In this document: positions 51,934-64,000 of the stretch, piece after piece
How the letters are laid out: each line of letters opens with the position of its first letter
How positions within the stretch are numbered: the stretch's first letter is position 1
Assembly: GCA_034231615.1 (NCBI GenBank)
Contig: CM067298.1
Span: forward strand, 62,960,387-63,024,386
Source: Meghimatium bilineatum
Lineage: Eukaryota > Mollusca > Gastropoda > Stylommatophora > Philomycidae
DNA: 64,000 nucleotides
Reading direction: 5' to 3'
Notes under the pieces: generated by a model
Databases searched by the model: none
What the model saw: only the letters and a program-made list of their open reading frames with translations
Told to the model about the DNA's origin: nothing
Made by a program: the position numbers and the translations under genes

Positions 51934-54900
51934 ATGTATATAGTTTATCAGAAGAAATATATTTTTTTATTTTCTTTTTCAATCTTTTCAACACTTCTCA
52001 TAAATGTATCTACTGGTAGATTATCACTAGAAATATATCTTTTCATTTTCTTTTTCAAAATTTTCATAAATGTATATAGTTTATCATTAGAAATATTTTT
52101 TTTTATTTTCAAGCTTTTCAACACATTTCATAAGTGTATATAGTTTATCATTAGAAATGTATTGTTTTATTTTCAAACTTTTCAACACATTTCATAAGTG
52201 TATATAGTTTATCAATAGAAATTAATTTTTTAATTTTCTTTTTGAAATTTTCAACACATTTCATAAATCTATCTAGTTTTTATCATTAGAAATATATTTT
52301 TTTGATTTTGAAACTTTTCAACACATTTCATAAATGTATCTTGTTTATTATTAGACATATATTTTTTATTTCCTTTTTCAAACTATTCAACACATCTCAT
52401 TTATCTAGTTTATCATTAGAAATATATTTTTTGATTTTCAATCTGTAACACATCTCATAAATGTATCTACCGGTAGAGTATCACTAGAAATATATTTTTT
52501 GATTTTAATTTTCAAACTTTTCAACACATTTCATAAATGTATATAGTTTATCACTAGAAATATATTTTTTTATTTTCTTTTCCAAACTTTTCAACACATT
52601 TCATAAATGTATCTAGTTTATCATTAGAAATGTATTTTTTGATTTTCAAACTTTTCAACACATATCATAAGTGTATATAGTGTATCAATAGAAATTTATT
52701 TTTTGATTTTCTTTTTCAAACTTTTCAAGACATTTCATAAATGTATCTTGTTTATTATTATACATATATTTTTTATTTCCTTTTTCAAACTATTCAACAC
52801 ATTTCATAAATGTATCTAGTTTTTATCATTAGAAATATATTTAGTTGATTTTGAAACTTTTCAACACGTTTCATAAATGTATCTAGTTTATCATTAGAAA
52901 TATATTTTCTTTAAATTTCAAACTTTTCAACACATTTCATAAATGTATGTAGTTTATCACTAGAAATATATCTTTTCACTTCCTTTTTCAAACTTTTCAA
53001 CACATTTCATAAATGTATATAGTTTATCATTAGAAATATTTTTTTTTAATTTTCTTGTTCAAACTTTTCAACATATTTCATAAATGAATATAGTTTATCA
53101 TTAGAAATATATTTTTTTACTTTCTTGTTCAAACTTTTCAACATATTTCATAAATGTATATAGTTTATCACTAGAAATATATTTTTTGATTTTCTTTTTC
53201 AAACTTTTCAACACATCTCATAAATGTATCTACAGGTAGTTTATCATTAGAAATATATTTTTTTATTATCTTTTTCAATCTTTTCAACACTTCTTATAAA
53301 TGTATCTACCGGTAGATTATCACTAGAAATATATTTTTTATTTTCTTTTTCAAACTTTTCAACACATTTCATAAATGTATATAGTTTATCATTAGAAATA
53401 TTTTTTTTTTATTTTCTTTTTCAAACTTTTCAGCACATTTCATAAATGTATCTAGTTTATCAATAGAAATTTATTTTTTGATTTTCTTTTTCAAACTTTT
53501 CAAGACATTTCATAAATGTATCTTGTTTATTATTATACATATATTTTTTATTTCCTTTTTTTTCAAACTATTCAACACATCTCATAAATGTATCTAGTTT
53601 ATCATTAGAAATATATTTTTTGATTTTCAATCTGTTCAACACATCTCATAAATGTATCTACCGGTAGAGTATCAATAGAAATAAATTTTTTGATTTTCAT
53701 TTTCAAACTTTTCAACACATTTCATAAATGTATATAGTTTATCATAAATTTTTTTTTTTGATTTTCAAACTTTTCAACACATTTCATAAGTGTATATAGT
53801 TTATCAATAGAAATGTATTTTTTGATTTTCTTTGTGAAATTTTTCAACACATTTCATAAATGTATCTAGATTTTATCATTAGAAACATATTTAGTTGATT
53901 TTGAAACTTTTCAACACATTTCATAAATGTATCTAGTTTATCATTAGAAATATATTTTCTTTAAATTTCAAACTTTTCAACACATTTCATAAATGTATGT
54001 AGTTTATCACTAGAAATATATCTTTTCACTTTCTTTTTCAAACTTTTCAACACATTTCATAAATGTATATAGTTTATCATTAGAAATATTTTTTTTAAAT
54101 TTTCTTGTTCAAACTTTTCAACATATTTCATAAATGAATATAGTTTATCATTAGAAATATATTTTTTTACTTTCTTGTTCAAACTTTTCAACATATTTCA
54201 TAAATGTATATAGTTTATCACTAGAAATATATTTTTTGATTTTCTTTTTCAAACTTTTCAACACATCTCATAAATGTATCTACAGGTAGTTTATCATTAG
54301 AAATATATTTTTTTATTAGTTTTTTCAATCTTTTCAACAATTCTCATAAATGTATCTACCGGTAGATTATCACTAGAAATATATTTTTTTATTTTCTTTT
54401 TCAAACTTTTCAACACATTTCATAAATGTATATAGATTATCATTAGAAATATTTTTTTTTTATTTTCTTTTTCAAACTTTTCAGCACATTTCATAAATGT
54501 ATCTAGTTTATCAATAGAAATTTATTTTTTGATTTTCTTTTTCAAACTTTTCAAGACATTTCATAAATGTATCTTGTTTATTATTATACATATATATTTT
54601 ATTTCCTTTTTTTTCAAACTATTCAACACATCTCATAAATGTATCTAGTTTATCATTAGAAATATATTTTTTGATTTTCAATCTGTTCAACACATCTCAT
54701 AAATGTATCTACCGGTAGAGTATCAATAGAAATAAATTTTTTGATTTTCATTTTCAAACTTTTCAACACATTTCATAAATGTATATAGTTTATCATAAAT
54801 TTTTTTTTTTGATTTTCAAACTTTTCAACACATTTCATAAGTGTATATAGTTTATCAATAGAAATGTATTTTTTGATTTTCTTTGTGAAATTTTTCAACA

Positions 54901-56170
54901 CATTTCATAAATGTATCTAGATTTTATCATTAGAAACATATTTAGTTGATTTTGAAACTTTTCAACACATTTCATAAATGTATCTAGTTTATCATTAGAA
55001 ATATATTTTCTTTAAATTTCAAACTTTTCAACACATTTCATAAATGTATGTAGTTTATCACTAGAAATATATCTTTTCACTTTCTTTTTCAAACTTTTCA
55101 ACACATTTCATAAATGTATATAGTTTATCATTAGAAATATTTTTTTTAAATTTTCTTGTTCAAACTTTTCAACATATTTCATAAATGAATATAGTTTATC
55201 ATTAGAAATATATTTTTTTACTTTCTTGTTCAAACTTTTCAACATATTTCATAAATGTATATAGTTTATCACTAGAAATATATTTTTTGATTTTCTTTTT
55301 CAAACTTTTCAACACATCTCATAAATGTATCTACAGGTAGTTTATCATTAGAAATATATTTTTTTATTATCTTTTTCAATCTTTTCAACAATTTTCATAA
55401 ATGTATCTACCGGTAGATTATCACTAGAAATATATTTTTTTATTTTCTTTTTCAAACTTTTCAACACATTTCATAAATGTATATAGATTATCATTAGAAA
55501 TATTTTTTTTTAATTTTCTTTTTCAAACTTTTCAGCACATTTCATAAATGTATCTAGTTTATCAATAGAAATTTATTTTTTGATTTTCTTTTTCAAACTT
55601 TTCAAGACATTTCATAAATGTATCTTGTTTATTATTATACATATATTTTTTATTTCCTTTTTTTTCAAACTATTCAACACATCTCATAAATGTATCTAGT
55701 TTATCATTAGAAATATATTTTTTGATTTTCAATCTGTTCAACACATCTCATAAATCTATCTACCGGTAGAGTATCAATAGAAATAAATTTTTTGATTTTC
55801 ATTTTCAAACTTTTCAACACATTTCATAAATGTATATAGTTTATCATTATAAATTTTTTTTGGGATTTTCAAACTTTTCAACACATTTCATAAGTGTATA
55901 TAGTTTATCAATAGAAATGTATTTTTTGATTTTCTTTGTGAAATTTTTCAACACATTTCATAAATGTATCTAGTTTATCATTAGAAATATATTTTCTTTA
56001 AATTTCAAACTTTTCAACACATTTCATAAATGTATGTAGTTTATCACTAGAAATATATCTTTTCACTTTCTTTTTCAAACTTTTCAACACATTTCATAAA
56101 TGTATATTGTTTATCATTAGAAATATTTTTTTTTTATTTTCTTGTTCAAACTTTTCAACACATTTCATAA
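51934..56170 (+). repeat. Block F unit 3, 4237 bp
   Basis: Longest F unit, because the ~1051-bp subunit is repeated inside it. It carries CAAGCTTTTCAAC near 52111, where most F units have CAAGCTTATCAAC. Private changes are a ~7-bp deletion at 52400 (CATCTCATTTATCTAG), shortened TTTATCATAAATTTT monomers near 53742 and 54793, and TTGGGATTTTC near 55861. Confidence 0.78.
53882..54932 (+). repeat. ~1051-bp higher-order subunit, copy b
   Basis: Bounded by GAAACATATTTAGTTG at 53882 and 54933, the same length as copy a. Its shortened TTTATCATAAATTTT monomer (54793) is also found just before its left boundary (53742), which shows that the 1051-bp step was copied as a block. Confidence 0.75.
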
Positions 56171-58315
56171 ATGTATATAGTTTATCAGAAGAAATATATT
56201 TTTTTATTTTCTTTTTCAATCTTTTCAACACTTCTCATAAATGTATCTACTGGTAGATTATCACTAGAAATATATCTTTTCATTTTCTTTTTCAAAATTT
56301 TCATAAATGTATATAGTTTATCATTAGAAATATTTTTTTTTATTTTCAAGCTTATCAACACATTTCATAAGTGTATATAGTTTATCATTAGAAATGTATT
56401 GTTTTATTTTCAAACTTTTCAACACATTTCATAAGTGTATATAGTTTATCAATAGAAATTAATTTTTTAATTTTCTTTTTGAAATTTTCAACACATTTCA
56501 TAAATCTATCTAGTTTTTATCATTAGAAATATATTTTTTTGATTTTGAAACTTTTCAACACATTTCATAAATGTATCTTGTTTATTATTAGACATATATT
56601 TTTTATTTCCTTTTTCAAACTATTCAACACATCTCATAAATGTATCTAGTTTATCATTAGAAATATATTTTTTGATTTTCAATCTGTAACACATCTCATA
56701 AATGTATCTACCGGTAGAGTATCACTAGAAATATATTTTTTGATTTTAATTTTCAAACTTTTCAACACATTTCATAAATGTATATAGTTTATCACTAGAA
56801 ATATATTTTTTGATTTTCTTTTCCAAACTTTTCAACACATTTCATAAATGTATCTAGTTTATCATTAGAAATGTATTTTTTGATTTTCAAACTTTTCAAC
56901 ACATATCATAAGTGTATATAGTGTATCAAATGAAATTTATTTTTTGATTTTCTTTTTCAAACTTTTCAAGACATTTCATAAATGTATCTTGTTTATTATT
57001 ATACATATATTTTTTATTTCCTTTTTCAAACTTTTCAACACATTTCATAAATGTATATAGTTTATCATTAGAAATATGTTTTTTAAATTTTCTTGTTCAA
57101 ACTTTTCAACATATTTCATAAATGAATATAGTTTATCATTAGAAATATATTTTTTTACTTTCTTGTTCAAACTTTTCAACATATTTCATAAATGTATATA
57201 GTTTATCACTAGAAATATATTTTTTGATTTTCTTTTTCAAACTTTTCAACACATCTCATAAATGTATCTACAGGTAGTTTATCATTAGAAATATATTTTT
57301 TTATTATCTTTTTCAATCTTTTCAACACTTCTCATAAATGTATCTACCGGTAGATTATTACTAGAAATATATTTTTTTATTTTCTTTTTCAAACTTTTCA
57401 ACACATTTCATAAATGTATATAGTTTATCATTAGAAATATTTTTTTTTTATTTTCTTTTTCAAACTTTTCAGCACATTTCATAAATGTATCTAGTTTATC
57501 AATAGAAATTTATTTTTTGATTTTCTTTTTCAAACTTTTCAAGACATTTCATAAATGTATCTTGTTTATTATTATACATATATTTTTTATTTCCTTTTTT
57601 TTCAAACTATTCAACACATCTCATAAATGTATCTAGTTTATCATTAGAAATATATTTTTTGATTTTCAATCTGTTCAACACATCTCATAAATGTATCTAC
57701 CGGTAGAGTATCAATAGAAATAAATTTTTTGATTTTCATTTTCAAACTTTTCAACACATTTCATAAATGTATATAGTTTATCATTATAAATTTTTTTTTT
57801 TGATTTTCAAACTTTTCAACACATTTCATAAGTGTATATAGTTTATCAATAGAAATGTATTTTTTGATTTTCTTTGTGAAATTTTTCAACACATTTCATA
57901 AATGTATCTAGATTTTATCATTAGAAACATATTTAGTTGATTTTGAAACTTTTCAACACATTTCATAAATGTATCTAGTTTATCATTAGAAATATATTTT
58001 CTTTAAATTTCAAACTTTTCAACACATTTCATAAATGTATGTAGTTTATCACTAGAAATATATCTTTTCACTTTCTTTTTCAAACTTTTCAACACATTTC
58101 ATAAATGTATATAGTTTATCATTAGAAATATTTTTTTTTAATTTTCTTGTTCAAACTTTTCAACATATTTCATAAATGAATATAGTTTATCATTAGAAAT
58201 ATATTTTTTTACTTTCTTGTTCAAACTTTTCAACATATTTCATAAATGTATATAGTTTATCACTAGAAATATATTTTTTTATTTTCTTGTTCAAACTTTT
58301 CAACACATTTCATAA
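56171..58315 (+). repeat. Block F unit 4, 2145 bp
   Basis: Marker TTTATCAGAAGAAATATAT at the start, with CAAGCTTATCAAC and standard F order. A small private change, TATCAAATGAAATT near 56924, stands where others have TATCAATAGAAATT. The unit-to-unit step of 2145 is also the spacing of GAAACATATTTAGTTG between 59651 and 61796. Confidence 0.78.
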
Positions 58316-60042
58316 ATGTATATAGTTTATCAGAAGAAATATATTTTTTTATTTTCTTTTTCAATCTTTTCAACACTTCTCATAAATGTATCTACTGGTA
58401 GATTATCACTAGAAATATATCTTTTCATTTTCTTTTTCAAAATTTTCATAAATGTATATAGTTTATCATTAGAAATATTTTTTTTTATTTTCAAGCTTAT
58501 CAACACATTCCATAAGTGTATATAGTTTATCATTAGAAATGTATTGTTTTATTTTCAAACTTTTCAACACATTTCATAAGTGTATATAGTTTATCAATAG
58601 AAATTAATTTTTTAATTTTCTTTTTGAAATTTTCAACACATTTCATAAATCTATCTAGTTTTTATCATTAGAAATATATTTTTTTGATTTTGAAACTTTT
58701 CAACACATTTCATAAATGTATCTTGTTTATTATTAGACATATATTTTTTATTTCCTTTTTCAAACTATTCAACACATCTCATAAATGTATCTAGTTTATC
58801 ATTAGAAATATATTTTTTGATTTTCAATCTGTAACACATCTCATAAATGTATCTACCGGTAGAGTATCACTAGAAATATATTTTTTGATTTTAATTTTCA
58901 AACTTTTCAACACATTTCATAAATGTATATAGTTTATCACTAGAAATATATTTTTTGATTTTCTTTTCCAAACTTTTCAACACATTTCATAAATGTATCT
59001 AGTTTATCATTAGAAATGTATTTTTTGATTTTCAAACTTTTCAACACATATCATAAGTGTATATAGTGTATCAATAGAAATTTATTTTTTGATTTTCTTT
59101 TTCAAACTTTTCAAGACATTTCATAAATGTATCTTGTTTATTATTATACATATATTTTTTATTTCCTTTTTCAAACTTTTCAACACATTTCATAAATGTA
59201 TATAGTTTATCATTAGAAATATGTTTTTTAAATTTTCTTGTTCAAACTTTTCAACATATTTCATAAATGAATATAGTTTATCATTAGAAATATATTTTTT
59301 TACTTTCTTGTTCAAACTTTTCAACATATTTCATAAATGTATATAGTTTATCACTAGAAATATATTTTTTGATTTTCTTTTTCAAACTTTTCAACACATC
59401 TCATAAATGTATCTACAGGTAGTTTATCATTAGAAATATATTTTTTTATTATCTTTTTCAATCTTTTCAACACTTCTCATAAATGTATCTACCGGTAGAT
59501 TATTACTAGAAATATATTTTTTTATTTTCTTTTTCAAACTTTTCAACACATTTCATAAATGTATATAGTTTATCAATAGAAATGTATTTTTTGATTTTCT
59601 TTGTGAAATTTTTCAACACATTTCATAAATGTATCTAGATTTTATCATTAGAAACATATTTAGTTGATTTTGAAACTTTTCAACACATTTCATAAATGTA
59701 TCTAGTTTATCATTAGAAATATATTTTCTTTAAATTTCAAACTTTTCAACACATTTCATAAATGTATGTAGTTTATCACTAGAAATATATCTTTTCACTT
59801 TCTTTTTCAAACTTTTCAACACATTTCATAAATGTATATAGTTTATCATTAGAAATATTTTTTTTTAATTTTCTTGTTCAAACTTTTCAACATATTTCAT
59901 AAATGAATATAGTTTATCATTAGAAATATATTTTTTTACTTTCTTGTTCAAACTTTTCAACATATTTCATAAATGTATATAGTTTATCACTAGAAATATA
60001 TTTTTTGATTTTCTTGTTCAAACTTTTCAACACATTTCATAA
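58316..60042 (+). repeat. Block F unit 5, 1727 bp
   Basis: Shortest F unit. Relative to its neighbours a run of monomers is missing after about 59570, where TTTATCAATAGAAATG follows directly. The minus-strand 67-residue frame at 58330-58533 overlaps the plus-strand one at 58316-58525; both are by-products of the repeat. One private base change is CACATTCCATAAG near 58505. Confidence 0.78.
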
Positions 60043-63000
60043 ATGTATATAGTTTATCAGAAGAAATATATTTTTTTATTTTCTTTTTCAATCTTTTCAA
60101 CACTTCTCATAAATGTATCTACTGGTAGATTATCACTAGAAATATATCTTTTCATTTTCTTTTTCAAAATTTTCATAAATGTATATAGTTTATCATTAGA
60201 AATATTTTTTTTTATTTTCAAGCTTATCAACACATTTCATAAGTGTATATAGTTTATCATTAGAAATGTATTGTTTTATTTTCAAACTTTTCAACACATT
60301 TCATAAGTGTATATAGTTTATCAATAGAAATTAATTTTTTAATTTTCTTTTTGAAATTTTCAACACATTTCATAAATCTATCTAGTTTTTATCATTAGAA
60401 ATATATTTTTTTGATTTTGAAACTTTTCAACACATTTCATAAATGTATCTTGTTTATTATTAGACATATATTTTTTATTTCCTTTTTCAAACTATTCAAC
60501 ACATCTCATAAATGTATCTAGTTTATCATTAGAAATATATTTTTTGATTTTCAATCTGTAACACATCTCATAAATGTATCTACCGGTAGAGTATCACTAG
60601 AAATATATTTTTTGATTTTAATTTTCAAACTTTTCAACACATTTCATAAATGTATATAGTTTATCACTAGAAATATATTTTTTGATTTTCTTTTCCAAAC
60701 TTTTCAACACATTTCATAAATGTATCTAGTTTATCATTAGAAATGTATTTTTTGATTTTCAAACTTTTCAACACATATCATAAGTGTATATAGTGTATCA
60801 ATAGAAATTTATTTTTTGATTTTCTTTTTCAAACTTTTCAAGACATTTCATAAATGTATCTTGTTTATTATTATACATATATTTTTTATTTCCTTTTTCA
60901 AACTTTTCAACACATTTCATAAATGTATATAGTTTATCATTAGAAATATGTTTTTTAAATTTTCTTGTTCAAACTTTTCAACATATTTCATAAATGAATA
61001 TAGTTTATCATTAGAAATATATTTTTTTACTTTCTTGTTCAAACTTTTCAACATATTTCATAAATGTATATAGTTTATCACTAGAAATATATTTTTTGAT
61101 TTTCTTTTTCAAACTTTTCAACACATCTCATAAATGTATCTACAGGTAGTTTATCATTAGAAATATATTTTTTTATTATCTTTTTCAATCTTTTCAACAC
61201 TTCTCATAAATGTATCTACCGGTAGATTATTACTAGAAATATATTTTTTTATTTTCTTTTTCAAACTTTTCAACACATTTCATAAATGTATATAGTTTAT
61301 CATTAGAAATATTTTTTTTTTATTTTCTTTTTCAAACTTTTCAGCACATTTCATAAATGTATCTAGTTTATCAATAGAAATTTATTTTTTGATTTTCTTT
61401 TTCAAACTTTTCAAGACATTTCATAAATGTATCTTGTTTATTATTATACATATATTTTTTATTTCCTTTTTTTTCAAACTATTCAACACATCTCATAAAT
61501 GTATCTAGTTTATCATTAGAAATATATTTTTTGATTTTCAATCTGTTCAACACATCTCATAAATGTATCTACCGGTAGAGTATCAATAGAAATAAATTTT
61601 TTGATTTTCATTTTCAAACTTTTCAACACATTTCATAAATGTATATAGTTTATCATTATAAATTTTTTTTTTTGATTTTCAAACTTTTCAACACATTTCA
61701 TAAGTGTATATAGTTTATCAATAGAAATGTATTTTTTGATTTTCTTTGTGAAATTTTTCAACACATTTCATAAATGTATCTAGATTTTATCATTAGAAAC
61801 ATATTTAGTTGATTTTGAAACTTTTCAACACATTTCATAAATGTATCTAGTTTATCATTAGAAATATATTTTCTTTAAATTTCAAACTTTTCAACACATT
61901 TCATAAATGTATGTAGTTTATCACTAGAAATATATCTTTTCACTTTCTTTTTCAAACTTTTCAACACATTTCATAAATGTATATAGTTTATCATTAGAAA
62001 TGTTTTTTTTTAATTTTCTTGTTCAAACTTTTCAACATATTTCATAAATGAATATAGTTTATCATTAGAAATATATTTTTTTACTTTCTTGTTCAAACTT
62101 TTCAACATATTTCATAAATGTATATAGTTTATCACTAGAAATATATTTTTTGATTTTCTTTTTCAAACTTTTCAACACATCTCATAAATGTATCTACAGG
62201 TAGTTTATCATTAGAATATATTTTTTTATTATCTTTTTCAATCTTTTCAACACTTCTTATAAATGTATCTACCGGTAGATTATCACTAGAAATATATTTT
62301 TTATTTTCCATTTCAAACTTTTCAACACATTTCATAAATGTATATAGTTTATCATTAGAAATATTTTTTTTTATTTTCTTTTTCAAACTTTTCAGCACAT
62401 TTCATAAATGTATCTAGTTTATCAATAGAAATTTATTTTTTGATTTTCTTTTTCAAACTTTTCAAGACATTTCATAAATGTATCTTGTTTATTATTATAC
62501 ATATATTTTGTATTTCCTTTTTTTTCAAACTATTCAACACATCTCATAAATGTATCTAGTTTATCATTAGAAATATATTTTTTGATTTTCAATCTGTTCA
62601 ACACATCTCATAAATGTATCTACCGGTAGAGTATCAATAGAAATAAATTTTTTGATTTTCATTTTCAAACTTTTCAACACATTTCATAAATGTATATAGT
62701 TTATCATTATAAATTTTTTTTTTGATTTTCAAACTTTTCAACACATTTCATAAGTGTATATAGTTTATCACTAGAAATATATTTTTTGATTTTCTTTGTG
62801 AAATTTTTCAACACATTTCATAAATGTATCTAGATTTTATCATTAGAAACATATTTAGTTGATTTTGAAACTTTTCAACACATTTCATAAATGTATCTAG
62901 TTTATCATTAGAAATATATTTTCTTTAAATTTCAAACTTTTCAACACATTTCATAAATGTATGTAGTTTATCACTAGAAATATATCTTTTCACTTTCTTT

Positions 63001-63097
63001 TTCAAACTTTTCAACACATTTCATAAATGTATATTGTTTATCATTAGAAATATTTTTTTTTTATTTTCTTGTTCAAACTTTTCAACACATTTCATAA
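60043..63097 (+). repeat. Block F unit 6, 3055 bp
   Basis: Nearly the same length as unit 2 (3056) and matches it in its later part, including ATTTTGTATT at 62505. A private 1-bp loss is seen at about 62215 (TTAGAATATAT). The minus-strand 87-residue frame at 62135-62398 exists because a T-run indel keeps two monomers in frame; it is not a gene. Confidence 0.78.
61796..62845 (+). repeat. ~1050-bp higher-order subunit, copy c
   Basis: Bounded by GAAACATATTTAGTTG at 61796 and 62846. One base shorter than copies a and b. Confidence 0.72.
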
Positions 63098-64000
63098 ATG
63101 TATATAGTTTATCAGAAGAAATATATTTTTTTATTTTCTTTTTCAATCTTTTCAACACTTCTCATAAATGTATCTACTGGTAGATTATCACTAGAAATAT
63201 ATCTTTTCATTTTCTTTTTCAAAATTTTCATAAATGTATATAGTTTATCATTAGAAATATTTTTTTTTATTTTCAAGCTTTTCAACACATTTCATAAGTG
63301 TATATAGTTTATCATTAGAAATGTATTGTTTTATTTTCAAACTTTTCAACACATTTCATAAGTGTATATAGTTTATCAATAGAAATTAATTTTTTAATTT
63401 TCTTTTTGAAATTTTCAACACATTTCATAAATCTATCTAGTTTTTATCATTAGAAATATATTTTTTTGATTTTGAAACTTTTCAACACATTTCATAAATG
63501 TATCTTGTTTATTATTAGACATATATTTTTTATTTCCTTTTTCAAACTATTCAACACATCTCATAAATGTATCTAGTTTATCATTAGAAATATATTTTTT
63601 GATTTTCAATCTGTAACACATCTCATAAATGTATCTACCGGTAGAGTATCACTAGAAATATATTTTTTGATTTTAATTTTCAAACTTTTCAACACATTTC
63701 ATAAATGTATATAGTTTATCACTAGAAATATATTTTTTGATTTTCTTTTCCAAACTTTTCAACACATTTCATAAATGTATCTAGTTTATCATTAGAAATG
63801 TATTTTTTGATTTTCAAACTTTTCAACACATATCATAAGTGTATATAGTGTATCAATAGAAATTTATTTTTTGATTTTCTTTTTCAAACTTTTCAAGACA
63901 TTTCATAAATGTATCTTGTTTATTATTATACATATATTTTTTATTTCCTTTTTCAAACTATTCAACACATTTCATAAATGTATCTAGTTTTTATCATTAG
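63098..64000 (+). repeat. Block F unit 7, cut by window end
   Basis: Starts with the F marker and carries the CAAGCTTTTCAAC variant (near 63273) otherwise seen only in unit 3. It is still satellite at the last base, so the array continues beyond the window. Confidence 0.78.

Larger units (their letters stand above)
1..64000 (+). repeat. AT-rich 64-76 bp tandem satellite array
   Basis: The whole window except the two inserts is one head-to-tail satellite. A representative short monomer is 9-72 (64 bp). Modal sizes are about 64, 70 and 76 bp, with 1-3 bp added or lost in T-runs. The two size steps come from a 6-bp module (usually CCGGTA or CCAGTA) that turns CTAG into CTACCGGTAG, and from a longer pyrimidine tail before the next CAAAC. 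Conserved parts in order are CAAACTTTTCAACACAT, TCATAAATGTAT, the CTA...TAG segment with TTTATCATTAG, AAATATATTT and a T-rich tail. There are roughly 850-900 monomers, estimated from average length rather than counted. No inverted monomer was seen. Satellite identity is read directly from the sequence; a centromeric or heterochromatic role is inference. Confidence 0.97.

Noticed and set aside
1-64000. CRISPR-like array
   Set aside because: Repeats differ by scattered substitutions and small indels, there are no unique spacers between constant repeats, and no cas-like gene is present.
1-64000. CENP-B box or telomeric repeat in the monomer
   Set aside because: No TTCG....A..CGGG-type word and no TTAGGG/TTAGG-type run exist in the satellite.

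Overview
The window is essentially one long satellite DNA array. It is AT-rich (about 80% A+T in the monomer I counted base by base) and built head to tail from a monomer of about 64-76 bp. All monomers lie in the same orientation from base 1 to base 64000. The + strand is pyrimidine-rich: the monomer at 9-72 has 30 T, 22 A, 8 C and 4 G. I see no protein-coding gene, rRNA, convincing tRNA or CRISPR array. The open reading frames present are short by-products of the repeat. This organisation (tens of kilobases of tandem monomers, several levels of higher-order repeat, near-identical recent duplications) points to a eukaryotic chromosome, such as centromeric, pericentromeric or other heterochromatin. 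Decay of the only CpG-containing part of the monomer into CpA and TpG forms, and a CTCF-like motif in the insert, fit an animal with CpG methylation. The species cannot be named from the sequence.

Layout. Block A (1 to about 8640) is a mosaic with local tandem duplications of about 0.48, 0.68 and 0.63 kb. Block B (about 8640-12995) is two copies of a 2178-bp higher-order unit. Block C (about 12996-17040) is more satellite and contains an unoccupied version of the insertion site found further on. Block D (about 17041-24716) is two copies of a 3.8-kb segment (period 3896 bp). Each copy carries the same 1325-bp non-satellite insert of much higher GC (17439-18763 and 21335-22659). Block E (about 24.7-45.6 kb) is a family of related units of irregular length (about 2.1-3.05 kb). 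Block F (about 45.6-64 kb) is a second family, with units of about 1.05, 1.7, 2.1, 3.0 and 4.2 kb.

The insert is the most distinctive object. It is flanked by an exact 12-bp direct repeat, has an A-rich 3' end, and has a matching empty site at 14065-14076, so it behaves like a mobile element or retroposed segment that landed once in the satellite. It was then copied with its satellite flanks: I could find one base difference between the two inserts. It carries no convincing ORF. It does hold a degenerate ~107-bp internal tandem repeat, a CTCF-like motif, ETS-like motifs in register with the internal repeat, a 14-bp perfect palindrome and a weak tRNA-type box A/box B pair on the minus strand. 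No database search was possible, so its family is unassigned.

The parts do not form a pathway. The history they suggest is monomer amplification, then higher-order units made by unequal exchange, then one insertion, then re-amplification of the insertion together with its neighbours.
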